Shown here one piece after another: positions 23,945-29,917 of a stretch of 46,394 bases of DNA. This stretch comes from Candidatus Gemmiger avistercoris. GTDB lineage: Bacteria > Bacillota > Clostridia > Oscillospirales > Ruminococcaceae. The position numbers and the translations under genes are program-made. The DNA lies in contig DXBF01000011.1 of assembly GCA_019116705.1 (NCBI GenBank), positions 1 to 46,394 on the forward strand, read 5' to 3'. The number at the start of each line of letters is the position of its first letter. Position 1 is the stretch's first letter. Under the pieces are notes generated by a model that did not search any database, was not told the origin of the DNA, and saw nothing but the letters and a program-made list of their open reading frames with translations.

Positions 23945-24245
23945 CGCGGCTTCCTCCTGCCATGGCAATTTGAGTTTCCCGCAGTTTCCGCCAACTCTGC
24001 GGTGGACAGCTTACGCCTACCTCGTTTTCCGCCCGGACAGGATCAGCGCTGCATACCGGGCACGGATACTCATCAGTATGTACTCCATCCTTAGGGTCTC
24101 CTTTCGTTTCGATTTTCAGCATCAACGTGGGGTCTTCCTGTTCCTCGGCCATCCTGGCAGCGTTGCGCATGCCAACGTCCCGGCCGCTCAGCCAGGTGGC
24201 CCACAGCCCCAGGGCTGCCACGGCCGCCATCACAATGTACTCCAT
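23937..24245 (-). CDS. Small membrane-anchored protein with C-terminal Cys motif
   Basis: 102 aa, AAGGAGG before the ATG at 24245. One predicted transmembrane segment at residues 2-20 (EYIVMAAVAALGLWATWL) and a soluble tail with PCPVCSAD and a later Cys. The tail would face the cytoplasm or outside depending on orientation. It overlaps the next gene by 8 nt. No family recognised. Confidence 0.6.
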   Translation of the reverse strand: MEYIVMAAVAALGLWATWLSGRDVGMRNAARMAEEQEDPTLMLKIETKGDPKDGVHTDEYPCPVCSADPVRAENEVGVSCPPQSWRKLRETQIAMAGGSRDE

Positions 24246-24249
24246 TGGG

Positions 24250-25080
24250 TCATCCTCCTTTTCGTCGTCGCAATTTCAGGCTGATGGACCAGCCCAGAAA
24301 ATCGTTGTAGTTGGCGCTTGCTTCGTTCAGCTCCCAGCCGGGGTACCGTCGGGCCCAGTATTCCGGGCTGTGCAGCAGAGCGCTGTCTGTGGCCAGACGT
24401 TCCACCTGCCGCCGGGTGTAGCGGCCATCCCGGGGCGGGGGCATCACGGGGTTACGAATGCCCCGACTTCGATAATAGCGGTGCTTGCGGTTGGGATGCT
24501 TCATCATGTAGTTGGCCAGGGCTTCCAGACTGCCTTTGTCCAGTTGCAGGCGGTCGGCGTTGGCGCGGCCCAGGCGAACCCCCTTTCGATGCCAGCAAGC
24601 CTCTATCTCATCACGGGCAAGCCCGCAGCGCAGCAGTACATGGAAGTGGGGGACCACTGCTTTCTGGCCGGCATCCGGGTCGGCTTCCTGCCATTCCATT
24701 ACGGCCAGACATTCGGGCTTGTCCAGCCCTGCGGCGCGGCATCGGTCCCGGATGTGCCTCATAAAATTGCGGAAATCCCGCCAGGCTTGTTCCGGTGTTT
24801 CCGGCCGCAGATCGGCGGCATAGGTCAGCGTGGTGTGGGTGTCGGTGCGGTCAAAGTTGCTGACGGCCAGCCTGTGGAACCATTTCCGCGCCATTTTGGC
24901 GTTGTGGTTGGCCTGTGCCTTGGGTGTGCCGCGGAACGGCGGGGCCTGGGCGTGCTGGCGGTCCAGCGCCCGGCTGCGCGGGTCCCGCGTAGGCAGCGGG
25001 TAGATCTCGACTTCCTGGTACTGCGCCGCCCGGGCGGACCTGCCGCACAGGTAGCGCCGTTCGCGCTGGTAAGCTCTCAT
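24250..25080 (-). CDS. HUH rolling-circle-type replication initiator (Rep, ORF2/G2P-like)
   Basis: 276 aa from the ATG at 25080 (GAGGGAGTT upstream). Motif 1 HTTLTY (82-87), HUH motif PHFHVLL with His145 and His147, and a candidate nicking Tyr191 in LEALANYMMKHP are in the right order and spacing for a single-Tyr HUH endonuclease. Such proteins nick an origin and covalently hold the 5' end during rolling-circle replication. In a tailed prophage it could start theta-to-rolling-circle replication or derive from a plasmid. Its leader is opposed by a candidate antisense RNA (25310-25379). Confidence 0.75.
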   Translation of the reverse strand: MRAYQRERRYLCGRSARAAQYQEVEIYPLPTRDPRSRALDRQHAQAPPFRGTPKAQANHNAKMARKWFHRLAVSNFDRTDTHTTLTYAADLRPETPEQAWRDFRNFMRHIRDRCRAAGLDKPECLAVMEWQEADPDAGQKAVVPHFHVLLRCGLARDEIEACWHRKGVRLGRANADRLQLDKGSLEALANYMMKHPNRKHRYYRSRGIRNPVMPPPRDGRYTRRQVERLATDSALLHSPEYWARRYPGWELNEASANYNDFLGWSISLKLRRRKGG

Positions 25081-25251
25081 AACTCCCTCTTTTGGTGAAA
25101 AAAACAATGGGGGCTACGCAGGGGACAACGCCGGGCGGGCCGGGCGGGCGGCAGGGGTGGCAGCGTGGGCGTGGCCCGCCCTCGTTTTCCCCTGTACCCC
25201 TTTCCCCGGCAGGGCACCGTCGTTCTTTTATTACCCTATACAAGCCCATAT

Positions 25252-25269
25252 AGCGGCCGGGCGGCCGCT
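25252..25269. repeat. Palindrome AGCGGCC/GGCCGCT in the rep leader
   Basis: A 7-bp perfect inverted repeat with a 4-nt loop lies 5 bp before the -35 of the antisense RNA promoter. It could be an operator, an element of a nicking origin for the HUH protein, or chance in GC-rich sequence. Farther left, 25131-25150 carries tandem CGGGCGGGC units. Confidence 0.4.
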
Positions 25270-25274
25270 GCGTC

Positions 25275-25303
25275 TTGACAGGCTCCAGCGCGTGGTCTAT
25301 AAT
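25275..25303 (+). promoter_or_regulatory. Consensus promoter of the antisense RNA
   Basis: TTGACA (25275-25280), a 17-bp spacer and TATAAT (25298-25303): a perfect match to the vegetative sigma consensus, on the strand opposite to all surrounding genes. Expected start near 25310. Confidence 0.8.
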
Positions 25304-25309
25304 GATGTT

Positions 25310-25379
25310 GCGAACTTTTTTGCAAGCCACGCGCTTGCCAACGGCTGGCCCCGTAGCGGGGGCCGGCCTTATTTTTTTG
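25310..25379 (+). ncRNA. Candidate antisense small RNA opposite the rep leader
   Basis: About 70 nt from the expected start to the T-run. It contains a hairpin GCAAGC/GCTTGC (22-27 and 33-38 within 25300-25340) and then a strong terminator hairpin. No ORF with a ribosome binding site is present. It is fully complementary to the mRNA leader between the ASCH gene and rep, the arrangement of counter-transcribed RNAs that limit Rep synthesis in rolling-circle plasmids. That role is inference; the promoter-hairpin-terminator unit is seen directly. Confidence 0.65.
25343..25378 (+). terminator. Rho-independent terminator of the antisense RNA
   Basis: GGCTGGCCCC (25343-25352) pairs with GGGGCCGGCC (25359-25368) with one G-U pair, followed by TTATTTTTTT. 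The T-run coincides with the last Lys codons and stop of the ASCH gene on the other strand. Confidence 0.8.
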
Positions 25380-25740
25380 CCAGGGCGGCGTTTACGGCCG
25401 CCGGGTCCAGGGCGCGCCAGCTTTGCGGCGCGCAGCCGACGCCAAACGCGGTAAGCGGCAGCGGCTGCGGGAAGGTCACCGGCTCGGCGCTGGTCAGGCA
25501 GGCGCGGGCGCAGACCTCTTGCAGGTCTATGCCGCGCACCGGGTGCACGGCCCGGCAGCGGACCATGCCCAGCACCATGCCGCAGCCGCCGGCGCTGCGC
25601 GTTTCATACAGCAGCACCCGCAGGTCCGGCATGGCGGTCTGCGCCGCCTTGGGGGCCGTCTTGCGGATTTCCAGCGTTTTCTTGCCGGCCAGCATCAGCG
25701 CGGTGTAAGGCCGGCGCAGGCTCAACAATAGGTAGGTCAT
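25369..25740 (-). CDS. ASCH-domain protein
   Basis: 123 aa, ATG at 25740 with AGAGGA 9 nt upstream. The opening LLLSLRRPYTALMLAGKKTL and EIRKTAPK, then VLLYETRSAGGCGMVLGMV, is the ASCH fold (PUA-like, RNA-binding or modified-base-binding). Phage ASCH proteins may act on nucleosides or on RNA; the target is unknown. The upstream gene overlaps it by 137 nt. It ends exactly at the terminator of the antisense RNA. Confidence 0.75.
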   Translation of the reverse strand: MTYLLLSLRRPYTALMLAGKKTLEIRKTAPKAAQTAMPDLRVLLYETRSAGGCGMVLGMVRCRAVHPVRGIDLQEVCARACLTSAEPVTFPQPLPLTAFGVGCAPQSWRALDPAAVNAALAKK

Positions 25741-26065
25741 CGGGGGTGTCCTCTCTCTCGGCGTATTCCTCGGCCAGCATGCGCAGCACCGCCGGGTGCA
25801 GCAGGCTCAGCTCAAACCGCACGCGGTCCAGGTCGCTGATGGGCGGCGTCAGCGCGCCGCCGTCCAGCGAGTGGTGCAGGTAGCGCAGGTACAGCCGCTT
25901 GATGATCGGGTGGTTGACGTTAAGGAAGTAGTACGGCGGCCGCGTGGTCTTATGCAGCGCGGCGTAGTGCTCGGCTTCGCGCTGGCGGTCACGCCAAACC
26001 AGCGGGGCCAGCTGCTCGATCAGCGCGCGGCGGTCCGCCGGGGCGGTGGTGGTCGGCTTTGGCAT
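25604..26065 (-). CDS. Hypothetical early phage protein, long overlap with the ASCH gene
   Basis: 153 aa from the ATG at 26065 (GAGGTGA, 5 nt). Residues 1-105 look like a genuine helical protein (ALIEQLAPLVWRDRQREAEH, YYFLNVNHPIIKRLYLRYLH, VRFELSLLHPAVLRMLAEEY). The last 45 or so are low-complexity Gly/Ala/Asp/Arg that only reflect the ASCH gene in another frame. A natural stop near 25745 may have been lost. No family known. Confidence 0.55.
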   Translation of the reverse strand: MPKPTTTAPADRRALIEQLAPLVWRDRQREAEHYAALHKTTRPPYYFLNVNHPIIKRLYLRYLHHSLDGGALTPPISDLDRVRFELSLLHPAVLRMLAEEYAEREDTPDDLPIVEPAPALHRADAGRQENAGNPQDGPQGGADRHAGPAGAAV

Positions 26066-26070
26066 GACGA

Positions 26071-26259
26071 TCACCTCAATTTCTCGGCCCGCAGCATGCC
26101 GGACTCTGCGGCGTCGATGGTCATGCCGATGGCCTGCAGCTTTTTGTGCCGCGGTATGGCCGTGTTGCGCATGATCTCGACGATCGATTCATAGGCGAGT
26201 TGGTAGCGCTCGGGCTTTTTGTATTCAAATGCAACGCGGATCTTCTGCGGTGTCAGCAT
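26071..26259 (-). CDS. Hypothetical small early protein
   Basis: 62 aa (MLTPQKIRVAFEYKKPERYQ...), GGAGG 9 nt before the ATG at 26259. Mostly helical and basic, with ESIVEIMRNTAIPRHKKLQA and DAAESGMLRAEKLR. It overlaps the membrane protein gene upstream by 35 nt. Unknown function. Confidence 0.6.
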   Translation of the reverse strand: MLTPQKIRVAFEYKKPERYQLAYESIVEIMRNTAIPRHKKLQAIGMTIDAAESGMLRAEKLR

Positions 26260-26443
26260 GGCGCGGCGCCTCCAGTTTGTAGTAGATGCCCAGCAGGGCG
26301 TTTTCGGCCAGGATGGCCAGCAGCACCGCCGGGATGTTGAGCGCGGCCACGGCCGCCAGCAGGTACAGCGCCAGCAGCACGGCGGCGAACTGGATGCCGG
26401 CGCGGGCCAGGCGGCGGGCGTGGTTATGCTTGCGGGGGTTCAT
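26225..26443 (-). CDS. Small membrane protein
   Basis: 72 aa with TGGAGG before the ATG at 26443. A basic N-terminus (MNPRKHNHARRLARAG) precedes two closely spaced hydrophobic stretches, about residues 17-34 and 36-53, so it is probably an inner-membrane protein with cytoplasmic N-terminus. It overlaps both neighbours. No family recognised. Confidence 0.6.
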   Translation of the reverse strand: MNPRKHNHARRLARAGIQFAAVLLALYLLAAVAALNIPAVLLAILAENALLGIYYKLEAPRHADTAEDPRCI

Positions 26444-26612
26444 GGTCTACCTCCAGTTCATCTATGGCCGCCATGGCGTCCTTTATATACTCGATCTCTT
26501 TTTTGTTGTATTCCGCCGATTCTTTGCTTTTCAAAATGTACATCATTTGGTTGCAGTGCTCGGCATAGACGGCAAGCGCCATCTTTATGGTGACTTTTTG
26601 GGTATGTGTCAT
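26424..26612 (-). CDS. Hypothetical small early protein
   Basis: 62 aa (MTHTQKVTIKMALAVYAEHC...), AAAGGA 9 nt before the ATG at 26612, which overlaps the upstream stop (ATGA). Helical, with a Lys/Glu-rich SKESAEYNKKEIEYIKDAMA. Unknown function. Confidence 0.6.
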   Translation of the reverse strand: MTHTQKVTIKMALAVYAEHCNQMMYILKSKESAEYNKKEIEYIKDAMAAIDELEVDHEPPQA

Positions 26613-26773
26613 GGTGTCGCGTCCTTTCCCTGGCTTTCGGCCAGCGCTGCCTTAAAAAGTTCCACCAGGTACGGCGCCACAGCTTGGATTCCCTCGGCCG
26701 TCAGCATGGGGGCGCTTACGGCCGATTCGCCGGGCGTCTGCACGCCGGTGATGGTGAGTGTTCGTTGCGGCAT
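26609..26773 (-). CDS. 54-residue hypothetical early protein
   Basis: ATG at 26773 with GGAG 7 nt upstream. The product begins MPQRTLTITGVQTPGESAVS and ends LFKAALAESQGKDATP. It is coupled by ATGA to the next gene. The beta-hairpin-like start and the C-terminal amphipathic helix (PYLVELFKAALAES) suggest a real mini-protein. No family known. Confidence 0.6.
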   Translation of the reverse strand: MPQRTLTITGVQTPGESAVSAPMLTAEGIQAVAPYLVELFKAALAESQGKDATP

Positions 26774-26784
26774 GGGGTGCTCCT

Positions 26785-27240
26785 TTAGTGTTTGAATTCG
26801 TTGAGATGCTTGTCCAATTCATCCGCAAGTTCTCTGGCTGCTTCGAGCTCACGGCGCAGCGCTTTCGCTTTTTCCAGCGTTTCATCGAGGCCCTCGGTTT
26901 TCACCTCGATGGTGACCTCGCCGGCCGGATCGCCTTTGACATGGCGTTGGGTCTCTCGGTTTTGGTCGCTGCGGTCTTTGCAGATTTCACAGGCGATCTC
27001 CAGGAAGCCGGCCACCATGCGGTCTTTGGTCGTGAGCTTCCAGTTCGCGATCCCGTTTTCGGTTTTCATTTCCCCGTAGATTTTGGCGAACTCGTTGCCG
27101 AACCTCTCAGCCATGCCGAAGACCACATGTTTCAAGTCTTCCAGCAGTTCTTTTTCGTCGGTGTCGATCTCGAACTTGTAGGTGTAGGGCGGGATGTCGT
27201 ACCGGGCGCCCTCTTTGATGTTCTCTGTCCACATAAACAT
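26785..27240 (-). CDS. Hypothetical early phage protein with C-terminal coiled coil
   Basis: 151 aa from the ATG at 27240 (AAAAGGAG, 8 nt). Residues 1-85 are mixed (YTYKFEIDTDEKELLEDLKH, FAKIYGEMKTENGIANWKL), then CEICKD, and residues 108-151 are a coiled coil (LEKAKALRRELEAARELADE). It is the first large gene of the early operon after the cro-like gene. Function unknown. Confidence 0.65.
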   Translation of the reverse strand: MFMWTENIKEGARYDIPPYTYKFEIDTDEKELLEDLKHVVFGMAERFGNEFAKIYGEMKTENGIANWKLTTKDRMVAGFLEIACEICKDRSDQNRETQRHVKGDPAGEVTIEVKTEGLDETLEKAKALRRELEAARELADELDKHLNEFKH

Positions 27241-27322
27241 GGTGTTTTCTCCTTTTCGGTACGTACTTGGGTTTCCCGTCCTGTGCCGTTGTGGTAAACT
27301 TAGGCAAAGGACGGTGATTTTT

Positions 27323-27688
27323 ATGGATCGCAAATCCTCTTGCGAACGAATCGTATTGACCAAAAGCGAAAAGCGGCTGTTGCGCTATATCAGCAACCAC
27401 CCGCACACAAAGTGCGAGCCGAAAACCATTCGCCCTCTGTATGAGATGGGGCTGGTGCGCCCCGATACGGAAGGGAAAGACGCTTTCAACGCGCCAATCT
27501 CCAAAGATACCTACTGCGTATCGGAACTGTACCTGATCTACCAGGCGTACCAGACTGAGCAGCGCTTTTGGTTGATGCTTAGGTCTCTTTGGCTCCCGAT
27601 CGTGGTCAGTATCATCACCAACCTGTCAACAGACGGTATACAATGGTTGTGGCCGCTGATAAGACAATGGTTAGCCAGTTTTCTTTGA
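27323..27688 (+). CDS. Winged-helix-like protein with C-terminal membrane segment
   Basis: 121 aa on +, opposing the early operon. ATG at 27323 with AAAGGA about 11 nt upstream. Residues 1-70 (IVLTKSEKRLLRYISNHPH...YEMGLVRPDTEG) look like a small DNA-binding winged helix. The last 35 residues are hydrophobic (WLPIVVSIITNL..., ending LIRQWLASFL) and may insert in the membrane. It converges on the 28-residue peptide gene and overlaps it antisense by about 74 nt. Function unknown. Confidence 0.6.
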   Translation: MDRKSSCERIVLTKSEKRLLRYISNHPHTKCEPKTIRPLYEMGLVRPDTEGKDAFNAPISKDTYCVSELYLIYQAYQTEQRFWLMLRSLWLPIVVSIITNLSTDGIQWLWPLIRQWLASFL

Positions 27689-27701
27689 AGAAGTCGCGCA
27701 T
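27615..27701 (-). CDS. 28-residue membrane peptide
   Basis: ATG at 27701 preceded by AAAGGAGGTGA, an ideal ribosome binding site 5-6 nt away. The peptide MRDFFKENWLTIVLSAATTI plus VYRLLTGW has a charged N-terminus and one hydrophobic segment of about 16 residues. It lies in the early operon just after the cro-like gene. Its mRNA would be complementary to the 3' end of the + gene. Possibilities are a small phage membrane effector or a type I toxin-like peptide; neither is shown. Confidence 0.5.
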   Translation of the reverse strand: MRDFFKENWLTIVLSAATTIVYRLLTGW

Positions 27702-27794
27702 CCCTTTCACCTCCTTTGCAGTACGGACTATGGGAAGGGTCAGGTGGTAGACTGGTGGTACTGTGGCAGGCCGCAGCGCCGCGCAATTCGCACA

Positions 27795-27811
27795 TGTCAC
27801 TTATCGTGACA
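27795..27811. promoter_or_regulatory. Repressor operator, site 1
   Basis: TGTCAC TTATC GTGACA, a perfect 6-bp inverted repeat with a 5-bp centre, 3 bp beyond the cro-like gene's stop. Same family as the three sites near 28.0-28.1 kb. Confidence 0.65.
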
Positions 27812-27813
27812 TT

Positions 27814-28011
27814 TTACTCGAAAAAAATTTCCCCTACGCTCCGACCGTAATGCTCCGCGATTCTCCTTTTGGTTTCGTCTCTCGGGATTCTGGCACCGTT
27901 TTCGTACATTGCCAATGCGGAAACACTCACGCCAATCGCTTTCGCAACGGCTTCTCTGCTTTCGTTCCCCCGCAAGGCAACAAGTCTCTTTGCGATTTTT
28001 TCGGAATCCAT
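27814..28011 (-). CDS. Cro-like HTH regulator
   Basis: 65 aa from the ATG at 28011. Helix-turn-helix SREAVAKAIGVSVSALAMYE followed by NGARIPRDETKRRIAEHYGR, an XRE-family fold. It is the first gene of the leftward early operon, divergent from the LexA-like repressor, the standard place for Cro. GGAG lies a rather long 14 nt from this ATG; a GTG at 28026 would overlap the GGAG, so it is less likely. Expected to bind the same operators as the repressor and favour lytic growth. Confidence 0.8.
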   Translation of the reverse strand: MDSEKIAKRLVALRGNESREAVAKAIGVSVSALAMYENGARIPRDETKRRIAEHYGRSVGEIFFE

Positions 28012-28037
28012 TATTGTATATGTCACTCCTTTCTAGT

Positions 28038-28054
28038 TGTCACGTTTCGTGACC
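28038..28054. promoter_or_regulatory. Repressor operator, site 2
   Basis: TGTCAC GTTTC GTGACC, lying just downstream of the expected start of the leftward early promoter, so binding would block elongation or initiation. Confidence 0.7.
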
Positions 28055-28062
28055 GTGCCTAT

Positions 28063-28091
28063 AGTATACTCCGCCATTTATTTCTTGTCAA
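28063..28091 (-). promoter_or_regulatory. Leftward early promoter (PR-like)
   Basis: Minus-strand TTGACA (28091-28086), 17-bp spacer, TATACT (28068-28063). Drives the cro-like gene and early operon; overlapped by operator 3 and followed by operator 2. Confidence 0.8.
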
Positions 28092-28105
28092 CACGTTTTG
28101 TGACA
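28089..28105. promoter_or_regulatory. Repressor operator, site 3
   Basis: CAACAC GTTTT GTGACA, an imperfect copy overlapping the -35 of the leftward early promoter. Confidence 0.6.
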
Positions 28106-28115
28106 TTTTTTTCTG

Positions 28116-28148
28116 TTGACTTTATCACGATTTGTGATAAAGTATAAT
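28116..28148 (+). promoter_or_regulatory. Repressor (cI-like) promoter with embedded operator
   Basis: TTGACT at 28116-28121 and TATAAT at 28143-28148 are 21 bp apart; TAAAGT at 28138 would give a normal 16-bp spacing. Operator 4 lies between them, suggesting autoregulation. Confidence 0.55.
28123..28139. promoter_or_regulatory. Repressor operator, site 4
   Basis: TATCAC GATTT GTGATA, a perfect inverted repeat inside the repressor promoter. Confidence 0.65.
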
Positions 28149-28172
28149 TAAAGTTTACTTGGAGGTGATTTT

Positions 28173-28814
28173 TTGGCTGACTTCGCATCCGTCATTAGAC
28201 GATTACGAATTGAGCGAGGTATAACTCAAGAACAGCTTGCTTCTATGCTTAAAATATCTCGCAGCACTATAGGTATGTATGAAACCGGCAGCCGCGAGCC
28301 TGATTTTGAAACGTGCGAAGCCATTGCGGATATATTCAATGTAGATATGGATTATCTTCTTGGCCGTTCCAATGTAGAGCGTAAGGAGCCTGTAGCCCCT
28401 GCTCAATCTGTCCCGCCGGGTTTCTCTCCGATGCCTGATATGGACACTGTCCCGCTCGTCGGCCGCATCGCCTGCGGCGAGCCCATCACCGCCGAGGAAA
28501 ACCTGGAAGGCTATGTCTCCGTCCCTTCTGCCTGGCGCGCCACCTTTACGCTGGAGTGCGAGGGCGACAGCATGGAGCCGACGATCCACGACGGCGACCT
28601 GGTGGCCATCCGCAAGGACGTGCGCATAGAAAATGGCCAGATCGCCGCCGTGCGCATCGGTGACGAAGCCACCTTGAAACATCTGTATCTGCATGACGAC
28701 TATATCGAGCTGCGGCCGGAAAACCCGACCTACGCGTCTATCATCCGCCGCAAAGAAGAAATGAACGATGTTTCAATCGAAGGCAAAGCCGTCGGCCTGT
28801 GCCGCGGTTTGTAA
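28173..28814 (+). CDS. LexA-like prophage repressor (HTH plus S24 peptidase)
   Basis: 213 aa with a TTG start at 28173 after GGAGGTGA. The N-terminal XRE helix-turn-helix (ITQEQLASMLKISRSTIGMY) is followed by a linker and an S24 peptidase domain: cleavage region GRIACGEP (about 98-105), nucleophile Ser133 in GDSMEP, and Lys169 in DEATLKHL. It should hold lysogeny by binding the 17-bp operators and self-cleave when RecA filaments form after DNA damage. The cleavage pair appears to be Ala-Cys or Cys-Gly rather than Ala-Gly. Confidence 0.9.
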   Translation: MADFASVIRRLRIERGITQEQLASMLKISRSTIGMYETGSREPDFETCEAIADIFNVDMDYLLGRSNVERKEPVAPAQSVPPGFSPMPDMDTVPLVGRIACGEPITAEENLEGYVSVPSAWRATFTLECEGDSMEPTIHDGDLVAIRKDVRIENGQIAAVRIGDEATLKHLYLHDDYIELRPENPTYASIIRRKEEMNDVSIEGKAVGLCRGL

Positions 28815-28840
28815 AAAGTATTTTTCAAAGGGTGTTCTAC

Positions 28841-29524
28841 GTGAAAAAATATCTGAAAAACACATCCGGCATAGCTTCAAAGGTTATATGGTCTCTGTCG
28901 GCTGTTTGCGGGCTTCTCAGCTTTTTCTATTACCTTTCTACGGGCAACTCCTTTTTTCTTTCTCTTTTCTCTTCTGTTGTTGTTCTTTTTCTTTCGATGT
29001 TTGCGATTTCCTTTGTTGTTGGCGCTATCTCCGGGGTAGTCGAATCTGTTTTGCATCCCCAAAATGAGCACACCACCCCAAAGAACCCCGATTCCACAAA
29101 AGAAACTTCTTCGTTTACGGAAGAAGTTTTTGAGGTCGTCGGCACTTACTACTATTTGGAGAATATCGGCAAGCTGGCCACCAGAAATCCAGACTGGAGA
29201 AAGCAAGGCAAGACGCTGGCCGCGCAGGGTCATGCAGGCCGCCGGGTATATCGGTACAAGTACATCAACAAGCCCGTGAAATTGATTCAAGAAAACAAGA
29301 ACCCCCACGACCACAACGCTGTTATGGTGCAGATCGCAGGCGAAAAGGTCGGATATATCAGCGCTGACGAAGCTGTTCATGTTCGAACTATTCTAAATAA
29401 GCACTCTGTAAAATTCATTTCCGCTTTTATCGGCGGTGGAGACTATAAAGAGGTCTTTTCAGACGGTACATTCCAAAAATATGAGGATGACCCCTTTATC
29501 AATGTAAAAATAGGGTATCGTTAA
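28841..29524 (+). CDS. Membrane-anchored HIRAN-domain protein
   Basis: 227 aa from a GTG at 28841 (AAGGG upstream). Two transmembrane segments at about residues 13-33 and 37-63, then a linker rich in Thr/Ser/Pro, then a HIRAN-like domain with EVVGTYYYLENIGKL, KLIQENKNPHDHNAVMVQIA and GEKVGYISADEA. HIRAN domains bind DNA ends or single-stranded DNA, usually as part of helicases. Here one is tethered to the membrane and co-transcribed with the repressor, so it is likely made by the lysogen. A defence or superinfection-exclusion role is possible (inference). Confidence 0.75.
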   Translation: MKKYLKNTSGIASKVIWSLSAVCGLLSFFYYLSTGNSFFLSLFSSVVVLFLSMFAISFVVGAISGVVESVLHPQNEHTTPKNPDSTKETSSFTEEVFEVVGTYYYLENIGKLATRNPDWRKQGKTLAAQGHAGRRVYRYKYINKPVKLIQENKNPHDHNAVMVQIAGEKVGYISADEAVHVRTILNKHSVKFISAFIGGGDYKEVFSDGTFQKYEDDPFINVKIGYR

Positions 29525-29560
29525 AACCCGCATTTGCGGTTATTTTTAGGAGGTATCATT

Positions 29561-29827
29561 ATGGGCTTTATGGAAAACTGGAAACAGGAATCTACGTATT
29601 CTACCGCTTCTGGCCAGAACTACCACTACGTGGTTCTTCAGGTCACCTTGAAAGAAAAGTTCCTCGGCACCGGCTCCGGCAACCTGGCTGAACTGGAAAA
29701 CGTTATCAACCAGCAGGCAGCCAAGGGTTACCGCCTGCACACCATCGACACCACCAGCGGCGGCAGCAAAGGCTTCGGCGGCGGCGACCGCATCCAGGCC
29801 ACTATGGTTTTTGAAAAAATCCAGTAA
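29561..29827 (+). CDS. DUF4177-like small protein
   Basis: 88 aa from the ATG at 29561 (AGGAGG, 7 nt). The core YHYVVLQVTLKEKFLG, then LENVINQQAAKGYRLHTIDT and IQATMVFEK, matches the DUF4177 pattern, in which a beta-hairpin is followed by an 'Ln..g..Gw.lv' helix. It follows the HIRAN gene and ends just before the hairpin terminator. Probably expressed in the lysogen; function unknown. Confidence 0.7.
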   Translation: MGFMENWKQESTYSTASGQNYHYVVLQVTLKEKFLGTGSGNLAELENVINQQAAKGYRLHTIDTTSGGSKGFGGGDRIQATMVFEKIQ

Positions 29828-29838
29828 TTTGCAAAGCA

Positions 29839-29900
29839 AAGAGCCCCGCCGGGCGCACCATTTTGCCGACGTCAGCAAAATGGTCCCCGCCGGGGCTCTT
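29839..29900. terminator. Large inverted repeat terminator between the lysogeny operon and integrase
   Basis: AAGAGCCCCG (29839-29848) pairs with CGGGGCTCTT (29891-29900), and ACCATTTTGC (29857-29866) with GCAAAATGGT (29875-29884). The outer strand is T-rich on minus (CTTTGCTTTGC) and weakly so on plus. It insulates the integrase from read-through. Confidence 0.65.
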
Positions 29901-29917
29901 GTATAGGGGGTATGCTT

